From CAZCBJ01 sp964496705 (GTDB lineage Bacteria; Chloroflexota; Anaerolineae; Anaerolineales; Anaerolineaceae), in NCBI GenBank assembly GCA_964496705.1, contig CAZCBJ010000134.1:1-10487 (forward strand): DNA of 10,487 nucleotides, written 5' to 3'. A program made the position numbers and the translations under genes. This document shows, piece after piece, positions 1-7,002 of the stretch. Positions within the stretch are counted from its first letter, which is position 1, and each line of letters starts with the position of its first letter. The notes under the pieces are model-generated. The model was not told where the DNA came from. It saw only the letters and a list, made by a program, of their open reading frames with translations, and did not search any database.

Positions 1-581
1 AAGGAGCATTTTATCCAGGTCACGAGATCTTCACCGAAACTGATCCCAACCGGAAAGCCGCCAACCGCTTGAAGTGTTAACCTCTTCACGACAACCGATG
101 ACGAATTAAACAGATATTTGCTGGAGAGGGTTCGTAGATAATTTGGCAGCTCTCCTCGCCAGCCAGGCGGAAACATGTCAAGAGCTGGTTGACTTACCTC
201 TCCTTTTGTGTTCACAATTTCATATCCCGCCCCGTAAAGCACAGCTTCAGGGAAAGCGACCATTAAATCATGAATCTGTTGCAGGAAATCTGGCTTCCAT
301 TCATCATCTGCGTCCAGGAATGCGACGAAAGGGTGAACAGCTTGGCTGATGCCGTGATTGCGTGCGGCTGACACCCCCTGATTACCTTGTCTTGCAATTC
401 GGATTCGATCGTCCTGAATCTGCCCTGCTACAGTAACACTTGAATCGGTGGAACCATCATCAACAACAATAAGTTCAAAATATGGATGAGTTTGAGTCAG
501 AACAGAGAGCAATGCTCTTTGAATTGTTTTTTCTTTATTGTAGAGAGGGATAACAACAGAGAAAAAGGCATCACTACTCAT
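1..581 (-). CDS. Family 2 glycosyltransferase, 3' end cut by window edge
   Basis: Reading from the ATG at 581 gives 193 complete codons with no stop before the edge, so the C-terminus is missing. The product is a cytoplasmic GT-A fold glycosyltransferase that would add a sugar from a nucleotide-sugar donor to a growing surface glycan. Visible hallmarks are the opening FSVVIPLYNKEKTI (about residues 7-20), VVDDGSTDSS (39-48), GVSAARNHGI (69-78), the metal-binding segment FLDADDEW (88-95, the DXD equivalent) and GGFPVGISFGEDLVTW (174-189), whose Glu-Asp is the usual catalytic-base motif. The start overlaps the stop of the upstream pyruvyl transferase gene by 8 bases (ATGAGTAG), and no good ribosome site precedes it, so translation is probably coupled. 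Family is certain; donor and acceptor sugars cannot be told. Confidence 0.93.
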   Translation of the reverse strand, partial: MSSDAFFSVVIPLYNKEKTIQRALLSVLTQTHPYFELIVVDDGSTDSSVTVAGQIQDDRIRIARQGNQGVSAARNHGISQAVHPFVAFLDADDEWKPDFLQQIHDLMVAFPEAVLYGAGYEIVNTKGEVSQPALDMFPPGWRGELPNYLRTLSSKYLFNSSSVVVKRLTLQAVGGFPVGISFGEDLVTWIKCS

Positions 582-1821
582 GGTGGATAAATCCAGCCAC
601 ATTTCGCACTGTATCAAGTGCCTGCATTTGCAGCACCCCAGTCATTTTTCCAAGCTGACTACGGACGCTCTCCGATTTTTCAATCAAAGATTGCAATTTC
701 CTTTCAATCATTTGCGATGATATTTCCTCGACATTCAACAGCCATTCATCATCTTGAAAAATATCGCGAATGATACCTTTCCCCTTGATACTGTATGCCA
801 GTACCAAAGTGGGCACGCCGGTAGACAAGGAGGCGATGGTGGCATGAGTCCGCGCCCCAATAAAAAAGCGCAGTTGGCTGATCAGCCATTTGGTTTCCGC
901 CGCGTCATATTCACGACCCACAACCACAGATCTACCCTTATCCTCAATGGGTAATTTTTCCCAGACCCTGGTAAGAAAAGTATGGTCATCAGATTGGATA
1001 TTCCGTTCCTGATTCATCACATGCGGAATCAACAAGATCGGCAAATCGAATGTTTGCAGAAGATGGTGAACGATTTCACTGGACTTTTCTAACCAGGTAT
1101 CTGCAGATTCTCCCGGCCTGTATTTCGCCAGCAGCGGGCTGATGTTCATGCCAACCGCTCCCCGCTCAATAAATTCAGTCACCGCTTCGGGAAAATTACA
1201 ACTTCGTGGTTCCAACAAGAAAGCCGGATCCACTGTGCGAAGTACGTTTTCATGCACCCCAATACTATTCAGATAATCTATTGTAATCGACTCGCGAGCA
1301 TAAATACGGGTGATCTTGCGAAGTTGTTCGCTGGCAAATTTTTCGTATTCGGGGTCTTTTAAAAAAGGCCCAACCGATGCCCCCCAGAGGAATGTTGGCG
1401 ACCCCAGGTCGAGAGACATTTGGGCAAGTGCGAAGTACAGATGCGGGTAACCATAATCCAGCGAATAGTTATCTCCTCCAACCAAAAACACCGCAGTAGA
1501 TTTCTGCACCACATTTTTTATATTACGGAAAAGATAATATTTCCTGGCGAACGGAGATAATTTACTTAAAACATAAAAATGAAGCCATTTTAAGGGAGCG
1601 CGCTGGCGTCTTGGATTCTTCCTCTGCAGCGGCAGGTAAATCAAGTTGGCATCCCAGGTGCCTTTTTTCTGATCCGGCACTTGATCGGCAAAATACGCAT
1701 TGTAAAATTTACTGTCTTTAAAAATTTGCTCAAGCCCGGAAATCGTCCCGCGCAAAATAGCCTCGCAGCCCCGGTTTCCCACGGAACCATTGCCGGCAAA
1801 TGTGAAAGTATGACTGGTCAT
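574..1821 (-). CDS. Polysaccharide pyruvyl transferase family protein
   Basis: 415 residues, in the range usual for the PS_pyruv_trans family (WcaK/CsaB-like), whose members transfer pyruvate from phosphoenolpyruvate to a sugar as a ketal on exopolysaccharide or cell-wall glycan. Seen in the sequence: N-terminal glycine-rich AGNGSVGNRGCEAI (residues 9-22), FLVGGDNYSLDYG (112-124), FLWGASVGPF (144-153), YARESITIDYL (174-184), a mid-protein VDPAFLL (197-203), and the strongly conserved FIGARTHATIASLSTGVPTL (320-339) followed by AYSIKGKGI (342-350). This is the GT-B-like arrangement of the family. Start ATG overlaps the stop of the iron-sulfur gene by 4 bases (ATGA), and the stop overlaps the following glycosyltransferase. 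Some family members do other chemistry, so actual pyruvylation is inferred; family membership is firm. Confidence 0.92.
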   Translation of the reverse strand: MTSHTFTFAGNGSVGNRGCEAILRGTISGLEQIFKDSKFYNAYFADQVPDQKKGTWDANLIYLPLQRKNPRRQRAPLKWLHFYVLSKLSPFARKYYLFRNIKNVVQKSTAVFLVGGDNYSLDYGYPHLYFALAQMSLDLGSPTFLWGASVGPFLKDPEYEKFASEQLRKITRIYARESITIDYLNSIGVHENVLRTVDPAFLLEPRSCNFPEAVTEFIERGAVGMNISPLLAKYRPGESADTWLEKSSEIVHHLLQTFDLPILLIPHVMNQERNIQSDDHTFLTRVWEKLPIEDKGRSVVVGREYDAAETKWLISQLRFFIGARTHATIASLSTGVPTLVLAYSIKGKGIIRDIFQDDEWLLNVEEISSQMIERKLQSLIEKSESVRSQLGKMTGVLQMQALDTVRNVAGFIHHE

Positions 1822-3203
1822 TCCGTTTTCTCTTGTGTTATTCTTTTCTTTATCCGCATCAGTAAACGATCCATTCTCAACTCAAAAAGATAGAGATTCT
1901 TGAGCCCTCTCACCTTGCGCGTAACCTGATTGAAAATCTCTTTTCGCGGGCCAGTTGCTGCCCGTCTACCGGCATCCGTCAATGCTTCCTTTGACCGATA
2001 TAGTATGATTTCTTTTAGTGAAGCAGCCTTTCCCGCTGATACACGTTTTACAGGAACATAATTTTCACGCCGGTGATCGTACAACCGCAAAGCCAGTTCA
2101 TGGCGTTTTTTATATACAACATCCCGCTGGCTGCGAATCAAGCGGCTCGCATCGATTGGTGTAAACTCGATAAGCTCACTCCTTTCAGCCGTCATCATCA
2201 GATCGCGGATGATTTCATTACGGATGACCACCAGGTTGGTCCCACGGTAATCCGACTTATACTCCGGCAGCCAGGCATCCATGAAGGTGATATCCGCCGT
2301 CTCTGCAAACACATCATCGCAATAATTGCAGGCTTCGGGGCGGAAATATCCGCGCCCCCAGGCTTCACCAATTCCCTCAGACCAAAAGACAAGTTTATCT
2401 TGTTGACCATCCAATGTCTGGAAGCGGAAGGCAAAATCAGATGCCGGGCGGTTCGCATCTTTCACCCGGAAAGTGACCTGGCTGAGCTGAGCCGGGTCGC
2501 CGCCCGCCATGCCGTAGACATAATCCACAAACTGGCGCGTCTGCGTTTGCCCGCAAACCAGCCCAAGCATGTATTTGATCTTGGAAAGTTTTTTATGGCG
2601 CAGCATCGCCAGGCGCAGCCCTTTCAGAAAACAGGGCACGCCTGTCACTGCAAAATTGCCCGGATTGCGAATAATGAACTTGATCACCTGCTCCATGGTC
2701 ACCGGATAATAGCAGGAGCGCGAAGCCGCGCGCAGTTCCTGCACATCGGAAACGACCCGGAATTGGAAGAAGGCGTCTGAATTGGGGGTCGGCGAAACAC
2801 AAACCACGTGGTCAACGCTGCCGCTGGTTAGCAGTGTCTCCAACAACCAGGTCGCCAGCCCGCCGGAGGAGCCGTTCTCACGGTGCTGGTCTGTTCTGGC
2901 GTAACCAGCATAAGTGCCCAGGTAAAAACCGAGCAATTCATCATGAAGGATTCCAGGAGTATCGCCAAAAGCCCGTTGAGCCAGGCTGTCTTCATTGTGC
3001 TCCTGATTCCAGAATGGACAGGAAGTGGCGCACAAATTGCAATTTTCCAGCTCACAGACCTGCGAGAGGGAAGGCTGGTAAATCCCTGACTCACCCCAGC
3101 TCATCGAAATATACGCGCGCGGGCAAACCCCCGCGCACACGCCGCAGCCGATGCAATACTGGTTTTGGACAACCTTGTCGAAAAGACTCTGGGATAAATT
3201 CAT
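1818..3203 (-). CDS. FrhB/FdhB-like iron-sulfur flavoprotein of a polysaccharide operon
   Basis: 461 residues. The N-terminus carries two ferredoxin-type four-cysteine clusters: Cys17-x2-Cys20-x2-Cys23-x3-Cys27-Pro, and Cys50, Cys55, Cys58, Cys62-Pro. The rest matches the coenzyme F420 hydrogenase/dehydrogenase beta-subunit fold: ENGSSGGLATWLLETLL (109-125), VTGVPCFLKGLRLA (186-199), LVCGQTQTRQF (215-225), ACNYCDDVFAETADITFMDA (291-310) and GTNLVVIRNE (321-330). Cys191, Cys217, Cys292 and Cys295 lie in the positions expected for a further cluster in this family. Known family members bind FAD and move electrons between F420 or a partner and iron-sulfur centres. Here no hydrogenase or formate dehydrogenase subunit is nearby. 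Proteins of this kind do occur beside pyruvyl transferases in capsule loci, so a role in redox modification of the glycan is inferred; substrate unknown. Start overlaps the ABC ATPase stop (ATGA); an AGGTGA motif about 9 bases upstream supports it. Confidence 0.87.
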   Translation of the reverse strand: MNLSQSLFDKVVQNQYCIGCGVCAGVCPRAYISMSWGESGIYQPSLSQVCELENCNLCATSCPFWNQEHNEDSLAQRAFGDTPGILHDELLGFYLGTYAGYARTDQHRENGSSGGLATWLLETLLTSGSVDHVVCVSPTPNSDAFFQFRVVSDVQELRAASRSCYYPVTMEQVIKFIIRNPGNFAVTGVPCFLKGLRLAMLRHKKLSKIKYMLGLVCGQTQTRQFVDYVYGMAGGDPAQLSQVTFRVKDANRPASDFAFRFQTLDGQQDKLVFWSEGIGEAWGRGYFRPEACNYCDDVFAETADITFMDAWLPEYKSDYRGTNLVVIRNEIIRDLMMTAERSELIEFTPIDASRLIRSQRDVVYKKRHELALRLYDHRRENYVPVKRVSAGKAASLKEIILYRSKEALTDAGRRAATGPRKEIFNQVTRKVRGLKNLYLFELRMDRLLMRIKKRITQEKTE

Positions 3204-4480
3204 GGCGTTTCATCACCTGCTTTGCGGAAATCCCATTGGTTGGGGACCAACACTGGACCGGCCCAGTTGGGAGCCATTTTCCCGCTGTTATAAAAATCGC
3301 CCGGGTGAACCATCAACTGTGCAGCAGCCACGACCCAGTCCGCCTTTTTCTTTTCCACTTCGCAATACAGATTGACTGTGTAATTCCCCGGAACCAAAGG
3401 GAATCGTTCAAAATAAACTGAGATCACCCCGGATGGCGGCAATTCCTTGAATAAATGATCGGACGTCTCATTGCTGATCCAAAACAACCGGTCGCCGCTG
3501 GCATTATAGGGAGCCAGTGACACATGCACATTCCGCAGCGGGGGTGTTCCGCGGTAGTGGATATCGAAGCGGGTGGGCGCGCCCAGCACAGCCGAATCCA
3601 GCGAAGGAGAACCCTGCGCCACCTCGAAATGAGTGAAACGCATCCGCCCATCCCCGACACGATCGGTTCGCGTTTCCAGTGACAAAGCTGAAAACTGTCG
3701 AGAAGTCATCAGATACTGGTTGATGACTTCATCGGTAGGCCCGCTGAATTTCAGCCAGCCTTTTTCAAGCAAGATGCTGGTCGGACACAGCTTGCGCACC
3801 GCGTTCATATTGTGGCTGACAAATAGGATCGTGCGTCCCTGGCTGGCCACATCGCCCATTTTTCCCAGGCACTTGTTCTGGAATTCTGCATCACCCACCG
3901 CCAGCACTTCGTCCACGACCATGATTTCAGGGTCCAGATGTGCTGCCACGGCAAACGCCAGGCGCACGTACATGCCTGAGGAATAACGTTTCACCGGGGT
4001 ATCCAGAAATTGAGCCACTTCAGCAAACTCGACAATCTCATCCAGCTTACCGCGCACTTCGGCGCGGGTCATGCCCAGAATCGCGCCGTTCAGATACACG
4101 TTTTCGCGCCCGGTCAGCTCAGGATGGAAACCAGTGCCGACCTCCAACAGGCTGGCGATGCGCCCTTTGACCTTGACGGTGCCGCTGCTCGGAGCGGTGA
4201 CCCGTGAGAGGATTTTGAGCAATGTGCTTTTTCCTGCCCCGTTGCGCCCGATGATTCCCAGAACTTCACCTTGCTGCACACCGAACGAGATATCCTGCAG
4301 GGCAAATATGTCCTCCCCGGCGCGGTTGCCGTAATCCACCTGCCCCACCCGCAGCAGCGGGTTGGGTCTGCCGCGCACACGCGCCCACCACACCTTGAGA
4401 TCATTGGCAAACGTGCCGGTACCGATCTGACCCAGGCGGTAGATTTTAGACAGGTTTTCCACCGAGACCACAGTCGTCAT
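3200..4480 (-). CDS. wzt: Polysaccharide ABC exporter ATPase with C-terminal glycan-binding domain (Wzt type)
   Basis: 426 residues from the ATG at 4480. Residues about 5-260 form the nucleotide-binding domain: Walker A GRNGAGKST (78-86), Q-loop/activation region LLEVGTGFHPELTGRENVYL (111-130), the divergent signature YSSGMYVRLAFA (166-177) typical of the O-antigen/teichoic acid exporter subfamily, Walker B IMVVDEVLAVGDAEF (186-200), and the H-loop SHNM with His223. Residues about 275-415 are a beta-rich extension that resembles the Wzt C-terminal domain, which in known systems binds the end of the finished glycan and sets which polymer is exported. It powers export through the permease encoded 5 bases upstream. 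The frame stays open upstream to 5041, but that stretch lies inside the permease gene and has no ABC homology, so the internal ATG is chosen. Confidence 0.95.
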   Translation of the reverse strand: MTTVVSVENLSKIYRLGQIGTGTFANDLKVWWARVRGRPNPLLRVGQVDYGNRAGEDIFALQDISFGVQQGEVLGIIGRNGAGKSTLLKILSRVTAPSSGTVKVKGRIASLLEVGTGFHPELTGRENVYLNGAILGMTRAEVRGKLDEIVEFAEVAQFLDTPVKRYSSGMYVRLAFAVAAHLDPEIMVVDEVLAVGDAEFQNKCLGKMGDVASQGRTILFVSHNMNAVRKLCPTSILLEKGWLKFSGPTDEVINQYLMTSRQFSALSLETRTDRVGDGRMRFTHFEVAQGSPSLDSAVLGAPTRFDIHYRGTPPLRNVHVSLAPYNASGDRLFWISNETSDHLFKELPPSGVISVYFERFPLVPGNYTVNLYCEVEKKKADWVVAAAQLMVHPGDFYNSGKMAPNWAGPVLVPNQWDFRKAGDETP

Positions 4481-4485
4481 CAGGC

Positions 4486-5337
4486 TTATACCGTATCCAT
4501 GAATGTGGCTTCGACGCGGTTGAACACCACCGAGCCCAGCAACACAATCACCACCATGAAACCCAAACTGTACAGCAAATGGGAGGGGTGGAAGCTGCCC
4601 GCACCCAGGTAGGCATAGCGGAATGCCTCCACCACCGCAGTCATTGGATTGGCCTGGATGAGCAATTGAAATCGTTCCGGGATCGAGGACACCGGGTAGA
4701 TGACCGGCGTGGCAAACATCAATAATTGAACGCCAAACTGCACCAGAAAGCGCAAATCGCGATATTTGGTGGTCAATGATGAGATCAGAATGCCAAAACC
4801 CAGTCCCAACCCGGCCATGATCAGCAGCAGCACCGGCGTCAGCAGGATCCACCAGTTGGGCCGGATGGAGGAACCGCTGAGCGCAAAGAAAGCCATGAAA
4901 GCCAGGAAGAAGGCAAACTGGATGGCAAAGGTGATGAAATTGGAAAGCAAGATGGACACCGGCACAGCCAGACGAGGAAAATACACTTTCCCGAAAAGGT
5001 TGGCATTTTGGACAAATGTGTTCGAGGTCTTGGTCAGGCAATCAGCAAAATAGGTCCAGATGACCGTCCCGGACATATAAAACAGGAATTGCGGCAAGCC
5101 GTCGGTGGGCAGCTTGGCTACGTTGCCAAAAATGACCGTGAAAGTGATGGTGGTGAGTAGCGGTTGGATCAGGTACCACAACGGCCCCAGGATGGTCTGC
5201 TTATACACCGAGACGAAATCGCGCCAGACGAACAGCATCACCAGGTCGTGATATCGCCACAACTCCCCCAGGCGCAGGTCGAACCAGCGCCGGTGCGGAC
5301 GAATCACCAGATCCCATTGGGTATCATCGCTTGTCAT
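4486..5337 (-). CDS. wzm: ABC-2 type polysaccharide/polyol export permease (Wzm type)
   Basis: 283 residues from the ATG at 5337. It is the membrane channel of the glycan exporter, paired with the ATPase gene 5 bases downstream. The amphipathic N-terminus (IRPHRRWFDLRLGELWRYHD) and LFVWRDFVSVYKQTILGPLWY are characteristic of the O-antigen/teichoic acid ABC-2 permeases. About six hydrophobic segments follow, roughly at residues 54-74, 85-102, 129-152, 162-185, 198-216 and 253-271. FGKVYFPRLAVP (115-126) and YPVSSIPERFQLLIQANPMT (214-233) are family-typical connecting motifs. The frame also opens at a TTG (5355) that overlaps the glycosyltransferase stop as TTGA. I prefer the ATG at 5337 because the purine-rich AAAAGAGA sits about 7 bases upstream of it. 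Function confident, exact start moderate. Confidence 0.93.
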   Translation of the reverse strand: MTSDDTQWDLVIRPHRRWFDLRLGELWRYHDLVMLFVWRDFVSVYKQTILGPLWYLIQPLLTTITFTVIFGNVAKLPTDGLPQFLFYMSGTVIWTYFADCLTKTSNTFVQNANLFGKVYFPRLAVPVSILLSNFITFAIQFAFFLAFMAFFALSGSSIRPNWWILLTPVLLLIMAGLGLGFGILISSLTTKYRDLRFLVQFGVQLLMFATPVIYPVSSIPERFQLLIQANPMTAVVEAFRYAYLGAGSFHPSHLLYSLGFMVVIVLLGSVVFNRVEATFMDTV

Positions 5338-5351
5338 TTTTTTGTCTCTTT

Positions 5352-6581
5352 TCAATATGGTGGTATTAATTGCTGATAATAATTAATAATTTCAGAGCGT
5401 ATTTTGGAACGATCTGCGCGCTGGCTGATAATTTGCCAATTGATATGTTTGGCAGTTTCAAATAATACATCATCCTGTAATGACCGTTTCAAAGCTACTG
5501 CAATTTGGTCCGGGTAAAGTGCATGGGCCAATAGACCATTTTTTCCATCGGTTATCCATTCCTGAATAGAGTCTATGGGCGACATCAAGGGTAAGGCTCC
5601 TGCTGCCATCGCCTCCAACATAACAACCGGAGTACCATCGATCAAAGACGGCGCAATCACCACCCTAGATCGGGCCATGAGATGGAACAGCTCAATTTGA
5701 GGCAGCCTTTTGTGGGTTTGGATCATGGATTGAAGCCATGCAGGCATTTGCCGTAAATGATTGCTTACCTCTCGCGAAACCATGTTGAAATGAATTTCAT
5801 AGTTTTGTAGTAATTCTTCACCAAGGATTTTCAAAGCCTCGAGCACGACCAAGGTTCGATTGTGATTTTCGCGCTCAAAAGCCTTTGGTACTAAAATTAC
5901 TTTTCTGAGTAGGTTTTCTTGCCTAAGGTGGTTAAAAAATGATAAATCCAAACCGCCTGGCGCTGGAATCGAGTGATCTAAAACCAACTTGTTTTGGGCC
6001 AATCCATTGGCGAGTGCCAATTTGCGGTCCTGCTCACAATCAGCGATGAAGCCATCGCAATTCGCCAGGATTAATCGGATATTTTTAGCACGATCCAGGT
6101 CAAAAAGATCCAGGCTGATATCATTTCCGTATGAAGACGCCACCCATTTTGGTTTGACCGAGCCCCCGAGGTTTTGTAAAGCAATTTGAGCGATTTTTCC
6201 CGCTTTATCAAGCCCCAATGAATGCACAATATGAGGTTTCCATCGATTAATTAACTGGATTAAGTAAAATTTCTCAAGGTTGAATTTTTCATTAACCAAT
6301 TTGGAAATCCCCCCCATCCGCCCCCCAGGCAAAAGAAAAGAAATATCAGCATTCATGTCTTTTTTCTTGCCGGGATGAATCGTGATGAAAGTTTTATACT
6401 TCCAGCTAGGATCCCATCCAAAATCCACCTGGGAGATACGTGTGGAAAATACATTAACTTGAAAAGTGGAATCCTCAAGCAGATTGATCCAATTCTGAGA
6501 ATGAATATTATTTGCTTGACAAACAAAAAGTATTCTTGGGGACAATTTATTTACCAAAATTGACGTTAAGTGCAGGGGCAA
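5352..6581 (-). CDS. GT-B fold glycosyltransferase (GT4-like)
   Basis: 409 residues as opened at the TTG at 6581. RILFVCQANNIHSQNWINLL (16-35) is the first beta-strand and helix of the acceptor domain, WKPHIVHSLGLDKAG (114-128) and VASSYGNDISLDL (147-159) are typical N-domain elements, and the donor domain carries KVILVPKAF (227-235) and VVIAPSLIDGTPVVMLEAMA (307-326). In the last, Asp315 and Glu323 stand where GT4 enzymes have the E-x7-E pair. It would add a sugar to the lipid-linked glycan in the cytoplasm. There is no ATG in the first 75 codons, so the start must be TTG (6581, 6557 or 6545), and none has a convincing ribosome site. Two G-runs lie in codons around residues 86-91. It is visibly more AT-rich than the exporter genes after it. 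First gene of the operon; its stop overlaps the TTG alternative start of the permease. Confidence 0.87.
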   Translation of the reverse strand: MPLHLTSILVNKLSPRILFVCQANNIHSQNWINLLEDSTFQVNVFSTRISQVDFGWDPSWKYKTFITIHPGKKKDMNADISFLLPGGRMGGISKLVNEKFNLEKFYLIQLINRWKPHIVHSLGLDKAGKIAQIALQNLGGSVKPKWVASSYGNDISLDLFDLDRAKNIRLILANCDGFIADCEQDRKLALANGLAQNKLVLDHSIPAPGGLDLSFFNHLRQENLLRKVILVPKAFERENHNRTLVVLEALKILGEELLQNYEIHFNMVSREVSNHLRQMPAWLQSMIQTHKRLPQIELFHLMARSRVVIAPSLIDGTPVVMLEAMAAGALPLMSPIDSIQEWITDGKNGLLAHALYPDQIAVALKRSLQDDVLFETAKHINWQIISQRADRSKIRSEIINYYQQLIPPY

Positions 6582-6596
6582 TATTTCAATGGCTGA

Positions 6597-6625
6597 ATTT
6601 TCTCATCCATAATATGATTTGTCAA
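6597..6625 (-). promoter_or_regulatory. Candidate sigma-70-type promoter for the glycan operon
   Basis: On the minus strand a perfect TTGACA (6620-6625) is followed after 17 bases by GAAAAT (6597-6602; four of six matches to TATAAT). Initiation would fall near 6590, only about 9 bases before the first usable TTG codon, which would make the message nearly leaderless or favour one of the later TTG starts. A second, weaker pair (TTGGGA, 17 bases, CTATAG) lies some 30-60 bases further upstream. No terminator separates this region from the upstream genes, so read-through is also possible. Confidence 0.35.
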
Positions 6626-6763
6626 GAAAGACCCCTATAGCCTGTGTTTGATCACCCTCCCAATATGTCTACTTTTTGTCATCGAGAATCACAATATCCT
6701 GAAGGTAATTTATGCTTAAGGATGAGGCGTATGACAATGCTGTCAGTATGATCAATACGTTTG

Positions 6764-6779
6764 TTATTGTCCACAATAA
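6764..6779. promoter_or_regulatory. Perfect 16-base palindrome, possible operator
   Basis: TTATTGT, two central bases CC, then ACAATAA: a 7-base inverted repeat with no mismatch in the intergenic region about 180 bases upstream of the glycosyltransferase start. The size and symmetry suit a dimeric DNA-binding regulator. No regulator gene is in the window and no second copy was noticed, so the role is only suggested. Confidence 0.25.
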
Positions 6780-6803
6780 ATCTGTGATAATGCAAGTGCA
6801 TGG

Positions 6804-6998
6804 TTAAGTCGGGATTTTATAATTAACAATCATAAGGCAGAACATCGGCTCGGTAATAGCCATCAGTAAGTAAACAGCAAATATCTGGCGGTGGGTGTTT
6901 GGAAATCTTCGCCGTTGAATTGTTGATTTCGCAATCTGAGTTGATAATAGATACTTAAGAGATACGAACGTATCCAGCACGGTTGGTAACCGTAGGGT
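6804..6998 (-). pseudogene. Possible decayed membrane-protein fragment
   Basis: On the minus strand the frame from 6998 to the TAA at 6804 is open for 64 codons between two stops and has no ATG near its beginning (a GTG lies at 6980). Its second half, IFAVYLLMAITEPMFCLMIV (about residues 39-58), looks like a transmembrane helix preceded by a basic stretch (IQRRRF). The ITEP in a hydrophobic C-terminal tail faintly recalls O-antigen polymerase/ligase family ends, which would suit the locus. The length alone is not beyond chance in AT-rich DNA, and no family motif is decisive. It may be a remnant of a deleted glycan-locus gene or simple noncoding sequence. Confidence 0.25.
6961..6993. repeat. 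Two adjacent small inverted repeats after the sulfatase-like gene
   Basis: GATACG-AA-CGTATC (6961-6974) and ACGGTT-GGT-AACCGT (6979-6993) are both perfect, six-base stems separated by four bases, starting 9 bases beyond the stop codon of the minus-strand gene at 7003. They could fold in the 3' end of that message. Neither is followed by a clear run of U on the minus strand, so I do not call a rho-independent terminator; a processing or stability element, or chance, remain possible. Confidence 0.3.
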
Positions 6999-7002
6999 TT
7001 AG

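Noticed and set aside
2073..2780. Plus-strand open frame of 235 codons
   Set aside because: It is antisense to the well-supported iron-sulfur protein gene; no family motif, and its composition is that of a shadow frame.
2834..3421. Plus-strand open frame of 195 codons
   Set aside because: It crosses the junction of two coupled minus-strand genes and shows no recognisable domain.
4481..5041. In-frame upstream extension of the ABC ATPase reading frame (187 extra residues)
   Set aside because: It lies wholly inside the permease gene in another frame, its translation is Cys/His/Pro-rich without any domain, and the ATPase homology begins right at the ATG at 4480.
6679..6801. Minus-strand 40-codon open frame with ATG in the intergenic gap
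   Set aside because: Too short, no ribosome site, no motif; length is expected by chance in AT-rich DNA.
6975..6998. Rho-independent terminator for the LtaS-like pair
   Set aside because: The six-base stem has no following U-run on the minus strand, so the key element is missing.
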